From Alphaproteobacteria bacterium (GTDB taxonomy: Bacteria; Pseudomonadota; Alphaproteobacteria; Rhizobiales; Xanthobacteraceae): DNA of 6,831 nucleotides. The position numbers and the translations under genes are program-made. How positions within the stretch are numbered: the first letter of the stretch is position 1; each line of letters opens with the position of its first letter. The stretch lies in assembly GCA_005884465.1 (NCBI GenBank), contig VAZH01000317.1, forward strand, positions 1 to 6,831. The letters run 5' to 3'. This document shows, one piece after another, positions 1 to 6,039 of the stretch. Under the pieces are notes generated by a model. It was not told the DNA's origin and did not search any database. It saw only the letters and a list, made by a program, of their open reading frames with translations.

Positions 1-116
1 GACGCTACTTGCGCACCGATCCGCGCTTCTGGCTGAATCTTCAAGCCGCGCACGATCTGTCCAAGGCGGAGAAGGCCCACAGCTACAAGAAGATCGTGCC
101 GCGCAGGGCTGCCTGA
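1..116 (+). CDS. HigA-family addiction-module antitoxin, C-terminal fragment
   Basis: Partial gene cut by the left window edge. The reading frame starts at base 3 and ends with TGA at 114-116, giving the last 37 residues. The segment RYLRTDPRFWLNLQAAHDL closely matches the C-terminal helix of HigA/VapI-type antitoxins, where the pattern RYFGTSPxFWLNLQxxYDL is typical. In that family an N-terminal XRE-type helix-turn-helix binds the operator of the higBA operon, and the protein neutralises the HigB mRNA-cleaving toxin. Both the HTH and any toxin gene would lie upstream, outside the window, since higB normally precedes higA. The tail after the motif is short and basic (YKKIVPRRAA), as in many complete HigA proteins, so the C-terminus looks intact. 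It ends 12 bases before the stop of the convergent DUF2778 gene, and no hairpin terminator is seen between them. Confidence 0.77.
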   Translation, partial: RYLRTDPRFWLNLQAAHDLSKAEKAHSYKKIVPRRAA

Positions 117-128
117 TAATCGCTTCGC

Positions 129-1229
129 TCACTCCACCCTTGCCACCACGGCGAGCCGCTTGATGCCCTGGCTGCGGTAGGCATTCAGGAAGGCGTTGTA
201 GTTCTTGAACGAAACGCAGCCGTTGGAATCGCCGTTCGGGCCCAGCATGTAAGTATGCGCGAGCAGGCCCCTGCGTCCGAAGATCGCGTCCTCGCCGCCG
301 ATCGGGGTCAGCCGCAGCGCCGGCACGCCGTGGAACAGCGCCTCGCGCGGAGTCAGTTCATAGAGATGCGGCGGCGTCGCGCCCTGCATCTTGACATGGA
401 CGTATCTGGGATCGTCGAGTCTGGAGCCGAGGCCCGAATGCGCTTCCAGTCTGGTGCCGTCGGGGAGGTAAACCGTGCGCGCGGAGATATCGTAGACGGC
501 GGTCGAACGATCGTAGAGTGGCTGTGTGCCTCCCAGCGCGGGATTTTGGCTTGGTCCAATGCTCCCGGTCGCGCTGGCGTCGGCGGAAGCGTAGGCGAGT
601 AGCGACGTCTGGGACTGCGGCTTGCCCCAAAGCTTCTCGACGATCGAAGGCTTGTTGGCAGCGGCAACCGACATCACCGCCGCCTTGGCGCGCTGCGCCA
701 TATCGCGGACGGCGGCACCCGGATTTTTCGGGGCCCGCGCCTCGGCGGCACGCGGCGCCGGCGCTGGAGCGATTGCCGCGACCTGAACAGGCGCCGAGGC
801 TGCCGAACTCTCTTTTGGCCGCGCTGCTTCGGCAAGCTTCGGCGGCTCGGCTGGCGCCGCAGGGTCTACGGATTGCGGCGCGGCCGCGGCAAACCGGTCA
901 TCGAACGAAAGCAATGGACGCGACGGCATGCTTGCGGGCGTGGAAATCACCGGCGCCGGTTCCGGCAAGGCAGCAGCAATGGTATCAGCCGCCGATGGCG
1001 CGCTCCTGACCGCAAGCACCGTGCGTTTAACCACCGGTGAATCAAAGTTGGCGCTGCCCAGCTGCGGATAGACACTGGCTCCGAAAACATTGGCATGCAG
1101 AGTCCAGGCGCAACCCAGCACAAGGCAGGCGACCGCGGCGCTGCCAAAAACATGGTTAGGAATCGCTTTACGAGATGAACGTCGCTGCTTGTGTGCCGCG
1201 AGGCCAAACGCACTGGTACTGGTACTCAT
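129..1229 (-). CDS. Membrane-anchored DUF2778 (Tlde1-like, L,D-transpeptidase-type) protein
   Basis: 366 residues in three parts. Residues 1-26 are a short basic cytoplasmic tail, and about 27-48 form one hydrophobic helix that probably anchors the protein N-in. Roughly 50-238 is a low-complexity Ala/Pro-rich linker. About 239-366 is a DUF2778 domain. The domain carries the family's catalytic-type signature: His325 in HTYMLGPNG, then Ser335 and Cys338 in SNGCVSF. This resembles the His/Cys arrangement of L,D-transpeptidases. Characterised DUF2778 members (Salmonella Tlde1) are type VI effectors that attack peptidoglycan tetrapeptides. Here the anchor and long linker instead suggest a housekeeping periplasmic enzyme reaching into the wall, which is inference. 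The ATG at 1229 is preferred because it gives the basic-then-hydrophobic N-terminus and has AAGG a few bases upstream. The gene follows DUF899 in the same direction after a 200-base gap, so it probably has its own promoter. The family is confident; the substrate is not known. Confidence 0.93.
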   Translation of the reverse strand: MSTSTSAFGLAAHKQRRSSRKAIPNHVFGSAAVACLVLGCAWTLHANVFGASVYPQLGSANFDSPVVKRTVLAVRSAPSAADTIAAALPEPAPVISTPASMPSRPLLSFDDRFAAAAPQSVDPAAPAEPPKLAEAARPKESSAASAPVQVAAIAPAPAPRAAEARAPKNPGAAVRDMAQRAKAAVMSVAAANKPSIVEKLWGKPQSQTSLLAYASADASATGSIGPSQNPALGGTQPLYDRSTAVYDISARTVYLPDGTRLEAHSGLGSRLDDPRYVHVKMQGATPPHLYELTPREALFHGVPALRLTPIGGEDAIFGRRGLLAHTYMLGPNGDSNGCVSFKNYNAFLNAYRSQGIKRLAVVARVE

Positions 1230-1429
1230 TCGCCTTGCGTCCAGACAAGTTCCACTTTGTTCCTCTCGATGCCGCCGCAGGAAAAGTTGCGGAGCATCTC
1301 GCAGAGGCGCGGAGCGTCATTAAGGCGACTTTTAGTTAAATGCGGATTAAGTGCGGGCAGATGTTGGGCAGCGGGAATTTACGTCATCCGCGGGGTTTAA
1401 ACCGCGCATTCGCGTTGCCGGGTTCCCTG
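1230..1429. other. Intergenic gap upstream of the DUF2778 gene, with a small palindrome
   Basis: No credible gene is seen here. It must hold the 5' region of the minus-strand DUF2778 gene and the 3' region of DUF899. An AT-richer patch at about 1318-1350 is the likeliest promoter area, but no convincing -35/-10 pair could be fixed. A perfect 10-base palindrome GGTTTAAACC lies at 1394-1403. It can also be read as CGCGG (1389-1393) pairing with CCGCG (1402-1406) around an 8-base AT-rich loop. It sits about 27 bases past the DUF899 stop and lacks a T tract, so an operator or weak processing hairpin is as likely as a terminator. Confidence 0.45.
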
Positions 1430-2131
1430 TTAATAATTCAGCTTCGGATACCACTCGGTGCCACGCCCCTCAGGCGTCACGTCAAGGATGGTCCAAAGTG
1501 GCATCAGGTCGGGCGCACCGCGCGGATCCTGTCCGGGATCGGCTGACGCCGCATTCATTTCACCGCCCCAGAAATGCCTGATTTTCCCGTCGCGCTTCGT
1601 GAATACGTTGAACGCCGCGTCATCGCCCCCGTCCTTGGTCAGCGCATGATAATCGCGGCTGAACTCGCCCGAGAGGTCCTGATACAGCGGCAGATAATGC
1701 CAGCCGCGCTCGCGCTTGAAGGCCTTGAGCCGCTCGATTGGCGAGCGCGCCACCACCGCGAGCGCGACGCGCTGCTGAATGTCCGGCACCTCGCCATCCC
1801 ACGCGCCCAACAACGACGTGCACATCGGGCACGGCCGCTCGCGCTGCGGACCGAACATGTAACTGTAGACCACGAGCGTATCCTTGTCGCCGAACAGATC
1901 GGCGAAAGATGCCGGTCCCTTTTCGCCCTCGAAAGCATAATTCTTTTTGACCTCGCCGCCCGGCGGCAGCCTGCGGCGCTGCTCGGCGACGCGCTCGATA
2001 TGGCGGCGAAGCTCGATCTCCTCAGCCAGCAGCGCTTCGCGCGCACGGCGATATTCGGCGCTCTCGTTGGGATAGCGAAAGCCGCTGGCTCTCGCGAGTT
2101 CGGCGGCGGGTTTCAAGGTGGAACTGCTCAT
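1430..2131 (-). CDS. DUF899 family protein, thioredoxin-like fold with CPMC motif
   Basis: 233 residues, a usual length for DUF899 proteins. The N-terminal third is helical and charged (about residues 22-60), and includes the stretch REALLAEEIELRRHIERVAEQRR. It is followed by YAFEGEKGPASFADLFGDKDTLVVYSYMFG (about 65-94), which resembles the AhpC/thioredoxin-like core. The motif CPMCTS places a CxxC pair at Cys101 and Cys104, where thioredoxin-fold proteins carry their redox site. RERGWHYLPLY (about 140-150), FNVFTKRDGKIRHFWGGE (about 174-191) and a C-terminal DLMPLWTILDVTPEGRG are also family hallmarks. There is no signal peptide, so it is probably cytoplasmic. The biochemical role of the family is not established; a thiol-disulfide or peroxide-related activity is inference from fold and motif only. 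The ATG at 2131 has a GAGG ribosome site 7 bases upstream. The GT39 gene upstream runs the same way but is separated by 175 bases and a REP-like hairpin, so separate transcription is likely. Confidence 0.94.
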   Translation of the reverse strand: MSSSTLKPAAELARASGFRYPNESAEYRRAREALLAEEIELRRHIERVAEQRRRLPPGGEVKKNYAFEGEKGPASFADLFGDKDTLVVYSYMFGPQRERPCPMCTSLLGAWDGEVPDIQQRVALAVVARSPIERLKAFKRERGWHYLPLYQDLSGEFSRDYHALTKDGGDDAAFNVFTKRDGKIRHFWGGEMNAASADPGQDPRGAPDLMPLWTILDVTPEGRGTEWYPKLNY

Positions 2132-2264
2132 GGCATGACCTCGTGCTGATCGAATTTCAACATTCCCCGGCTACAAGACGTTCTGGCTGGCGCCGGTTCG
2201 ACAGGTTTGCGGATTATTTTTGCGCCGTCCCTTCATAACAATATGAGTCTTGCGAAGAAGATGG

Positions 2265-2287
2265 ATTGCCGGGTCAAGCCCGGCAAT
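2265..2287. repeat. REP-like intergenic palindrome
   Basis: ATTGCCGGG at 2265-2273 is perfectly complementary to CCCGGCAAT at 2279-2287, with TCAAG as the 5-base loop. The surrounding text (ATGGATTGCCGGGTCAAGCC...) is of the dispersed palindrome type found many times between genes in Bradyrhizobium and relatives, and is often mistranslated as a short peptide such as CRVKPGNDE. It lies just past the 3' end of the GT39 gene and before DUF899, both on the minus strand. It may act as an mRNA-stabilising or processing hairpin or weak transcription block. A second small hairpin, CCGCCG-TTC-CGGCGG at 2310-2324, overlaps the end of the GT39 coding region. Neither is followed by a T tract. Repeat status comes from familiarity with these genomes; only one copy is in this window. 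Confidence 0.75.
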
Positions 2288-2306
2288 GACGAATTCTGTA
2301 TCCTTG

Positions 2307-3809
2307 CTACCGCCGTTCCGGCGGCGGAGAACGATCCAGCACGCTGCCCCTGGCGCCTTCGAGCAGATCGAGGGCGTAGGTCTCGATCGTAAGCGGCCCG
2401 CGCTTGCGCGGGAGCTCGGCTACTCTTTCCACCCGCGCAAAAACTTCCTTCAAATACGGCCGGCCGCCGGGCCGCACCTCGTCGACATAGAGCAGCTTGC
2501 CGGCAAGCAGTGCCGCATCCGGCTCGGGCATGCTGGCGTAGCGGATGCGCTGCGTCGGCTGCACCACGCAAGTCCCCTTCGGCAGATAAAAGGCGAGCCA
2601 GCCGGTGGTGCCATAATCCGGCGCGAGCACGCAAGCCGCGCCGACGCGCGTGCGAACCGCTTCGATCCCGGCAGCAAGCTCGCGCCAGCCGACACCGACG
2701 CTGCGCACGGTGGCGTCGCGGCGATAGCCCGTGAGCACGCCGGTATTGGCCTGCACGATCAACAGCGCAAACATCAGGATGCCTGTTGGCGCAGCCCAGC
2801 GCCAACAAAAATCGACGATCCGCTGCCGGCGCGGCTCCCATCGCGTGAGAATGGCGGCCACCGCCGCCGCGATCGCGAACGCCGGATAGACCGGCGCGAA
2901 CCAATTGGCCTCGACGCGCGCGTGCAGGGAATGCCAGATGAAATACGCGACGATGGTCCAGAATGTCGCATTGATCAGCATCCGCGCGGCCGACGCGCCG
3001 GCCTTCCGCTTGAGCAGCGCGTAAAGCCCCATCGCGCCCAGGATGAACACCAAGGGCGTCGCGAACGCGACCTGGGTCGGGATCAATTCGGCGATGAAGG
3101 CCGGCTTGAACTCCTCGATTCTGGCGCGGCCGATCTGCTTGATGAAGGAGACCCAGTGATGATCGGCATTCCAGAAAATCACCGGCGAAAATATTGCAAG
3201 CGAGACCGCAGCGCCGAGATACGGCCAGGGCGAGATCAGCCAGTGCCGCAGCTTTGGAACGCTCACCAGCCAGATCAAAATCGCCGGTCCGAAAAACAGC
3301 GCCGTGTATTTTGACAATAACGCAGCGCCGACCGCGGCGCCGACCGCGAGCCACCACGCGCCGCGCTCGGTCGCCAGTACCTTGGCAAGACAAAACAGAA
3401 CAAAACTGGAGGCCACCAGCAGGGGTGCGTCCGGCGTGACGATCAGGGTGCCGACCGCCGCCATCAGCGTAACATTGAGCAGCATGGTCGCGGTCGCCGC
3501 CACGCGCACCCCGCCGAACAGGATCGCGGCGGTGCGATAGACCGCCCAGCTCATCGGCAGCGCCAGCAGGATCGACACCAGCCGCACGCCAAGTTCGGTG
3601 TCGCCAGCGATTATGGTGCCCAGACGGATCACCGCCGCGACGCCGGGCGGATGATCGTAATAGCCGCCGGCGAGATGCTTCGACCACATCCAGTAGTAGG
3701 CTTCGTCGAAGGTCAGCGGCGTCCAGGCAGCGGCGCCGAGCCGCAACGCCACCAGCGCCAAAATCGTGACCGCCGTGTTGCGGACGAGCCGCAAGTCGTT
3801 CGGTATCAT
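2307..3809 (-). CDS. GT39-type (ArnT/PMT-like) integral membrane glycosyltransferase
   Basis: 500 residues, with about ten or more hydrophobic helices in the first 355 and a soluble, presumably periplasmic, C-terminal region (about 360-500). Family marks are the first periplasmic-loop acidic pair Asp35-Glu36 in FDEAYYWMW, expected to be catalytic. Others are YDHPPG (51-56), TPDAPL (125-130), LSKYTALFFG (165-174) and RVEANWFAPVYPA (298-310). These are shared by GT39/GT83 enzymes that transfer a sugar from a polyprenyl-phosphate donor to lipid A, protein or another acceptor on the periplasmic face. The acceptor cannot be read from the sequence. The start is ATG at 3809, 7 bases after the stop of the GT2-GtrA gene, with only a weak AAAG upstream; this implies an operon and possibly translational coupling. 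The neighbour would supply the donor lipid. Lipid A mannosylation, known chemically in bradyrhizobia, is one candidate role but is inference. A hairpin-rich stretch follows the stop. Confidence 0.94.
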   Translation of the reverse strand: MIPNDLRLVRNTAVTILALVALRLGAAAWTPLTFDEAYYWMWSKHLAGGYYDHPPGVAAVIRLGTIIAGDTELGVRLVSILLALPMSWAVYRTAAILFGGVRVAATATMLLNVTLMAAVGTLIVTPDAPLLVASSFVLFCLAKVLATERGAWWLAVGAAVGAALLSKYTALFFGPAILIWLVSVPKLRHWLISPWPYLGAAVSLAIFSPVIFWNADHHWVSFIKQIGRARIEEFKPAFIAELIPTQVAFATPLVFILGAMGLYALLKRKAGASAARMLINATFWTIVAYFIWHSLHARVEANWFAPVYPAFAIAAAVAAILTRWEPRRQRIVDFCWRWAAPTGILMFALLIVQANTGVLTGYRRDATVRSVGVGWRELAAGIEAVRTRVGAACVLAPDYGTTGWLAFYLPKGTCVVQPTQRIRYASMPEPDAALLAGKLLYVDEVRPGGRPYLKEVFARVERVAELPRKRGPLTIETYALDLLEGARGSVLDRSPPPERR

Positions 3810-3816
3810 AAAACTT

Positions 3817-4950
3817 TCATCGCTTGCGCCAGACGAACAGCCCGGACATCGCGTAATTCCATACCACGCCCATCAGCGCGCCCGCCGCACCGGCCAGCCA
3901 CCAGATCGGCTCCTGATCATAGACCGAGAAAGCTACGCCGACATTGGCGAACAGCCCGACGCTGCACACCAGATAAAACAGCAACAGGCCGCGCAGGATC
4001 GAAAATCCCTTCAGCCGCTGGTCGCGATAGGTGAGAAAATTGTTCAGGATGAAATTAGAGGTCATGGCGACCAGCGCGCCGCAAGCCTGCGCTTCCGGAA
4101 AGGGCAAGCCAAAAACCTCGAGCGCAACGAACAGTGCGGCGAGATGCACGAGCAGGCCGGTGGACCCGACCATCGCAAACAAGAGGAAGCGCAGCGACAC
4201 CACGTCGCCGGTGAGTTTCGCCAGCACGAGCCCCAGGAAATCCAGCGCCACCGTCGAGTCTAGTTTGCTCTCGCCGTGCAGCCGCGAACCGAACCTGTAG
4301 GGAATTTCCTTGACGCGCAGATCGCCGCGCGCGGTGGCGACGATGTCGAGCAGGATCTTGAAGCCCTGGGTGGAGAGTTGCGGCGCCAATTGTTCGAAGC
4401 GATCCCTGCGGATCATGAAGAAGCCGCTCATGGGATCGGCGATCTTGACCCGCAGCACGCGCTTGGCGACTTCGGTGGCAAGCGCGCTGATGCCGGCCCG
4501 CTGCTTGTCAAAACTCTCGGCGCTGCCGCCCGCGATATAGCGGCTGCCGACCACGAGGTCGGCTTCTCCGCCTTGCAGCAACGCCAGCATCTTGGGTAGC
4601 TGCCTCTCATCGTGCTGAAGGTCGGCATCGATCACAGCGGCGTACGGCGCGCTCGATGCCAGGATCCCCTCGATGCAGGCGCCGGACAGGCCGCGCCGTC
4701 CGATCCGCCTGATGCAGCGGACCCGAGAATCTTCCCGCGCCATTGCCCGCACCACGTCCCAGGTGCCGTCGGGCGAATTGTCATCGACAAAGATGACCTC
4801 CCAGCTCACGCCTGCGAGCGCCGCTTCCAGCCGCCGAAACAGCGTGGTGACGTTGTCGCGCTCATTGAAGGTGGGGACGATGACCGCAAGGTGAGGCGTC
4901 GAGGTGGCCTGCGGCGGGTTTTCGGGGCCCGGTCTGATGGCTTCATTCAT
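3817..4950 (-). CDS. GT2-GtrA fusion: polyprenyl-phosphate sugar synthase with flippase-like domain
   Basis: 377 residues from the chosen ATG. The N-terminal GT2 domain (about 20-235) shows VIVPTFNERDN (23-33), VDDNSPDGT (55-63), the metal/nucleotide-binding DADLQHDE (108-115), GSRY (135-138), DPMSGFF (172-178) and GESKL (226-230). This is the pattern of dolichol/polyprenol-phosphate mannosyl- or glucosyl-transferases (Dpm1/GtrB-like), which load a sugar from a nucleotide donor onto polyprenyl phosphate at the cytoplasmic face. The C-terminal part (about 250-377) is a GtrA-like four-helix membrane domain with NNFLTYR (303-309), thought to help flip the lipid-linked sugar. The frame stays open upstream to a TTG at 5046. 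Those 32 extra residues look unlike a GT2 N-terminus, so the ATG at 4950 is preferred although it has no Shine-Dalgarno. The gene is followed 7 bases later by the GT39 transferase, a donor-maker and donor-user pair. The sugar is not determined; mannose is the likeliest guess. Confidence 0.93.
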   Translation of the reverse strand: MNEAIRPGPENPPQATSTPHLAVIVPTFNERDNVTTLFRRLEAALAGVSWEVIFVDDNSPDGTWDVVRAMAREDSRVRCIRRIGRRGLSGACIEGILASSAPYAAVIDADLQHDERQLPKMLALLQGGEADLVVGSRYIAGGSAESFDKQRAGISALATEVAKRVLRVKIADPMSGFFMIRRDRFEQLAPQLSTQGFKILLDIVATARGDLRVKEIPYRFGSRLHGESKLDSTVALDFLGLVLAKLTGDVVSLRFLLFAMVGSTGLLVHLAALFVALEVFGLPFPEAQACGALVAMTSNFILNNFLTYRDQRLKGFSILRGLLLFYLVCSVGLFANVGVAFSVYDQEPIWWLAGAAGALMGVVWNYAMSGLFVWRKR

Positions 4951-4958
4951 GCGGCAAG

Positions 4959-4987
4959 CGTATATCCGCCGCTTCCGAGGAAGCCAA
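4959..4987 (-). promoter_or_regulatory. Putative promoter of the GT2-GtrA/GT39 operon, possibly leaderless
   Basis: On the minus strand, TTGGCT (4987-4982) is spaced exactly 17 bases from TATACG (4964-4959). Each matches 4 of 6 bases of the housekeeping consensus. The -10 element ends only 8 bases before the ATG at 4950, so transcription would start about at the initiation codon. That fits the absence of a Shine-Dalgarno before this ATG. Both elements are weak and the call rests on spacing and position only. Confidence 0.35.
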
Positions 4988-5206
4988 GGCGCAGTTCCGG
5001 TGGGGAGCGTGTAAAAAACCGGGCGAATCAGGCCCCAAAATGCCAACGACCACGAACAGAGGGCGCGCGTACATCCGGCGCAGCCGAGCTATTCAGTGGT
5101 CGTCCCAGCGCCGGAGCTATGAAGCATCGACGTCGCCGTTGGATGCCAGATAGGGATGATCGGCACGTTCCGCAAGGGGCTTCCGATCAGGCCCTCTGCG
5201 TTAACT

Positions 5207-5398
5207 CTATTGCGGGACCTCTCTGATCACCGGCCCCCTGACCGGCGGCGGACCAGGCGGCGCCTTCGGCGGTTCGCTCTTTTGAAGCTGTTTTGCGGGC
5301 TTTCCAAATGGTCCCATCGGCCCATAGGCGAACGCGATCGCCAGCACCACCGCCGCGACGATTGCACCCAGAATGCCTCCTACCTTCTCCGATTCCAT
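5207..5398 (-). CDS. Small single-pass membrane protein, unknown function
   Basis: 63 residues. A short acidic/basic start (MESEKVGG) is followed by one clear hydrophobic helix at about 7-25 (GGILGAIVAAVVLAIAFAY). The tail then runs from lysine-containing (GKPAKQLQKSE) to strongly proline-rich (PPKAPPGPPPVRGPVIREVPQ, about 43-63). The ATG at 5398 has TGAGGA upstream at a workable distance, which supports a real gene over the overlapping longer frames, whose translations have no such structure. No family is recognised. A tail-anchored-like or small envelope protein is the most that can be said. It lies 84 bases downstream of the 118-residue exported protein in the same direction, so the two may share a transcript. 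A perfect palindrome GTGATATCAC (5426-5435) lies in the gap between them. The 256 bases between this gene and GT2-GtrA hold no other credible gene. Confidence 0.65.
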   Translation of the reverse strand: MESEKVGGILGAIVAAVVLAIAFAYGPMGPFGKPAKQLQKSEPPKAPPGPPPVRGPVIREVPQ

Positions 5399-5425
5399 CT
5401 CGAATCCTCAGCCGCCACCCGCAAG

Positions 5426-5435
5426 GTGATATCAC
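5426..5435. promoter_or_regulatory. 10-base palindrome upstream of the small membrane protein gene
   Basis: GTGATATCAC is a perfect inverted repeat about 28 bases upstream of the ATG at 5398. Its position would suit an operator. No matching copy was noticed elsewhere in the window and no regulator is assigned, so chance is quite possible. Confidence 0.2.
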
Positions 5436-5482
5436 GGAAAATCGTATCGTAGGAATAGCACTGAACATCAGAGAGGCCTTTG

Positions 5483-5839
5483 CTACTTCGGCACGTCCCT
5501 ATGCTTGATGAATGCCGTCACGATATCCTTTTGGGCCAGTGCGATGGCGTTGTTGGCCGTCGTCAGAGGTGCTCCCGCCTCGGCGCCTGGAGATTGCATC
5601 GAAAGATAATCCATCAGCGCAACCCGAAAATTCTGCCTTTCGGAGGCACACACGCTCGCGAGATGGGAAGCGAAATCCTGCCCTGACATGCTCTTGTTGC
5701 TGTCGCGCGAATACTCCCGGGCCAGGCATTTCCAGTAGGAGTCCCGTCCCGCCACCGCGAGCCGGTGCGCGTCTTCGAGTTCATCGGCCATTGCGGCTGA
5801 AATTACCATTGCCGCAACTGCCGCAATAACCATCCGCAT
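5483..5839 (-). CDS. Small exported protein, unknown function
   Basis: 118 residues from ATG at 5839. The start is chosen because a strong ribosome site AAAGGAG (minus strand, at 5852-5846) sits 6 bases upstream, and because the protein then begins with a classic signal peptide: MRMVIAAVAAMVISAAMA with an A-x-A cleavage site before Asp19. An in-frame ATG 32 codons earlier would bury this signal behind an Arg/Ala-rich stretch and is rejected. The mature part, about 100 residues, is helical and charged, with two cysteines: Cys38 in DSYWKCLAREYS and Cys64 in SVCASERQNF. They may form a disulfide in the periplasm. The arrangement of Trp-x-Cys, a run of basic/acidic residues, then Cys-x-x-x-Arg resembles many small periplasmic proteins of alphaproteobacteria, but no named family is recognised. 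It is divergent from the phasin gene and precedes the 63-residue membrane protein by 84 bases. Confidence 0.8.
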   Translation of the reverse strand: MRMVIAAVAAMVISAAMADELEDAHRLAVAGRDSYWKCLAREYSRDSNKSMSGQDFASHLASVCASERQNFRVALMDYLSMQSPGAEAGAPLTTANNAIALAQKDIVTAFIKHRDVPK

Positions 5840-6039
5840 CCTGTTCTCCTTTGCTCGTCCCGACTTACGCGCAGCGGGAGCAGCACCCGACCTGCGCGCA
5901 TGAGGTGCCCGCCAGCGTGCAACCAGGGTTTCCAAGCCACATCAGCGCCGCGCAACGAACAAGCCAGCACCGCGATTCGATCGCAAACATGGCGGAGTCT
6001 TGACGTTTGATTTGATTTTGGAACAGGGGAAATTCAATA
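5840..6039. promoter_or_regulatory. Divergent intergenic region between the exported protein and phasin genes
   Basis: The 200-base gap must drive transcription both ways. On the + strand a TTGACG element (6000-6005) matches 5 of 6 bases of a -35 box, and AT-rich text follows, but no good -10 is found at the right spacing. The ribosome site of the phasin is AGGGGAA (6025-6031), 8 bases before its ATG. On the minus strand the only clear signal is the AAAGGAG before 5839. A cysteine-rich minus-strand frame (5990-5865) crosses this gap but has no ribosome site and is not called as a gene. Confidence 0.4.

Noticed and set aside
1229..1270. GGAAC repeats before the DUF2778 gene as an EcfG-type stress promoter
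   Set aside because: Two GGAAC boxes are present 10 bases apart, but neither has CGTT at the 16-17 base spacing that motif needs.
2250..3687. Long open frames on both strands across the GT39 gene
   Set aside because: High GC leaves alternative frames open. Their translations are Arg/Ala/Gly-rich without family motifs, whereas the chosen frame has membrane helices and GT39 signatures.
3809..3820. ATGA overlap at the GT2-GtrA stop as a start for the next gene
   Set aside because: The ATG at 3820 is out of frame with the GT39 gene and meets a stop after four codons.
4951..5046. N-terminal extension of the GT2-GtrA protein from a TTG codon
   Set aside because: The extra 32 residues are not GT2-like, the start codon is rare, and the internal ATG gives a standard N-terminus.
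4612..5226. Plus-strand 204-residue frame across the GT2 5' region
   Set aside because: Mostly antisense to the GT2 domain, with low-complexity basic composition and no recognisable domain.
5840..5935. N-terminal extension of the 118-residue exported protein
   Set aside because: It would place an Arg/Ala-rich segment ahead of a clear signal peptide, and the strong AAAGGAG sits before the internal ATG.
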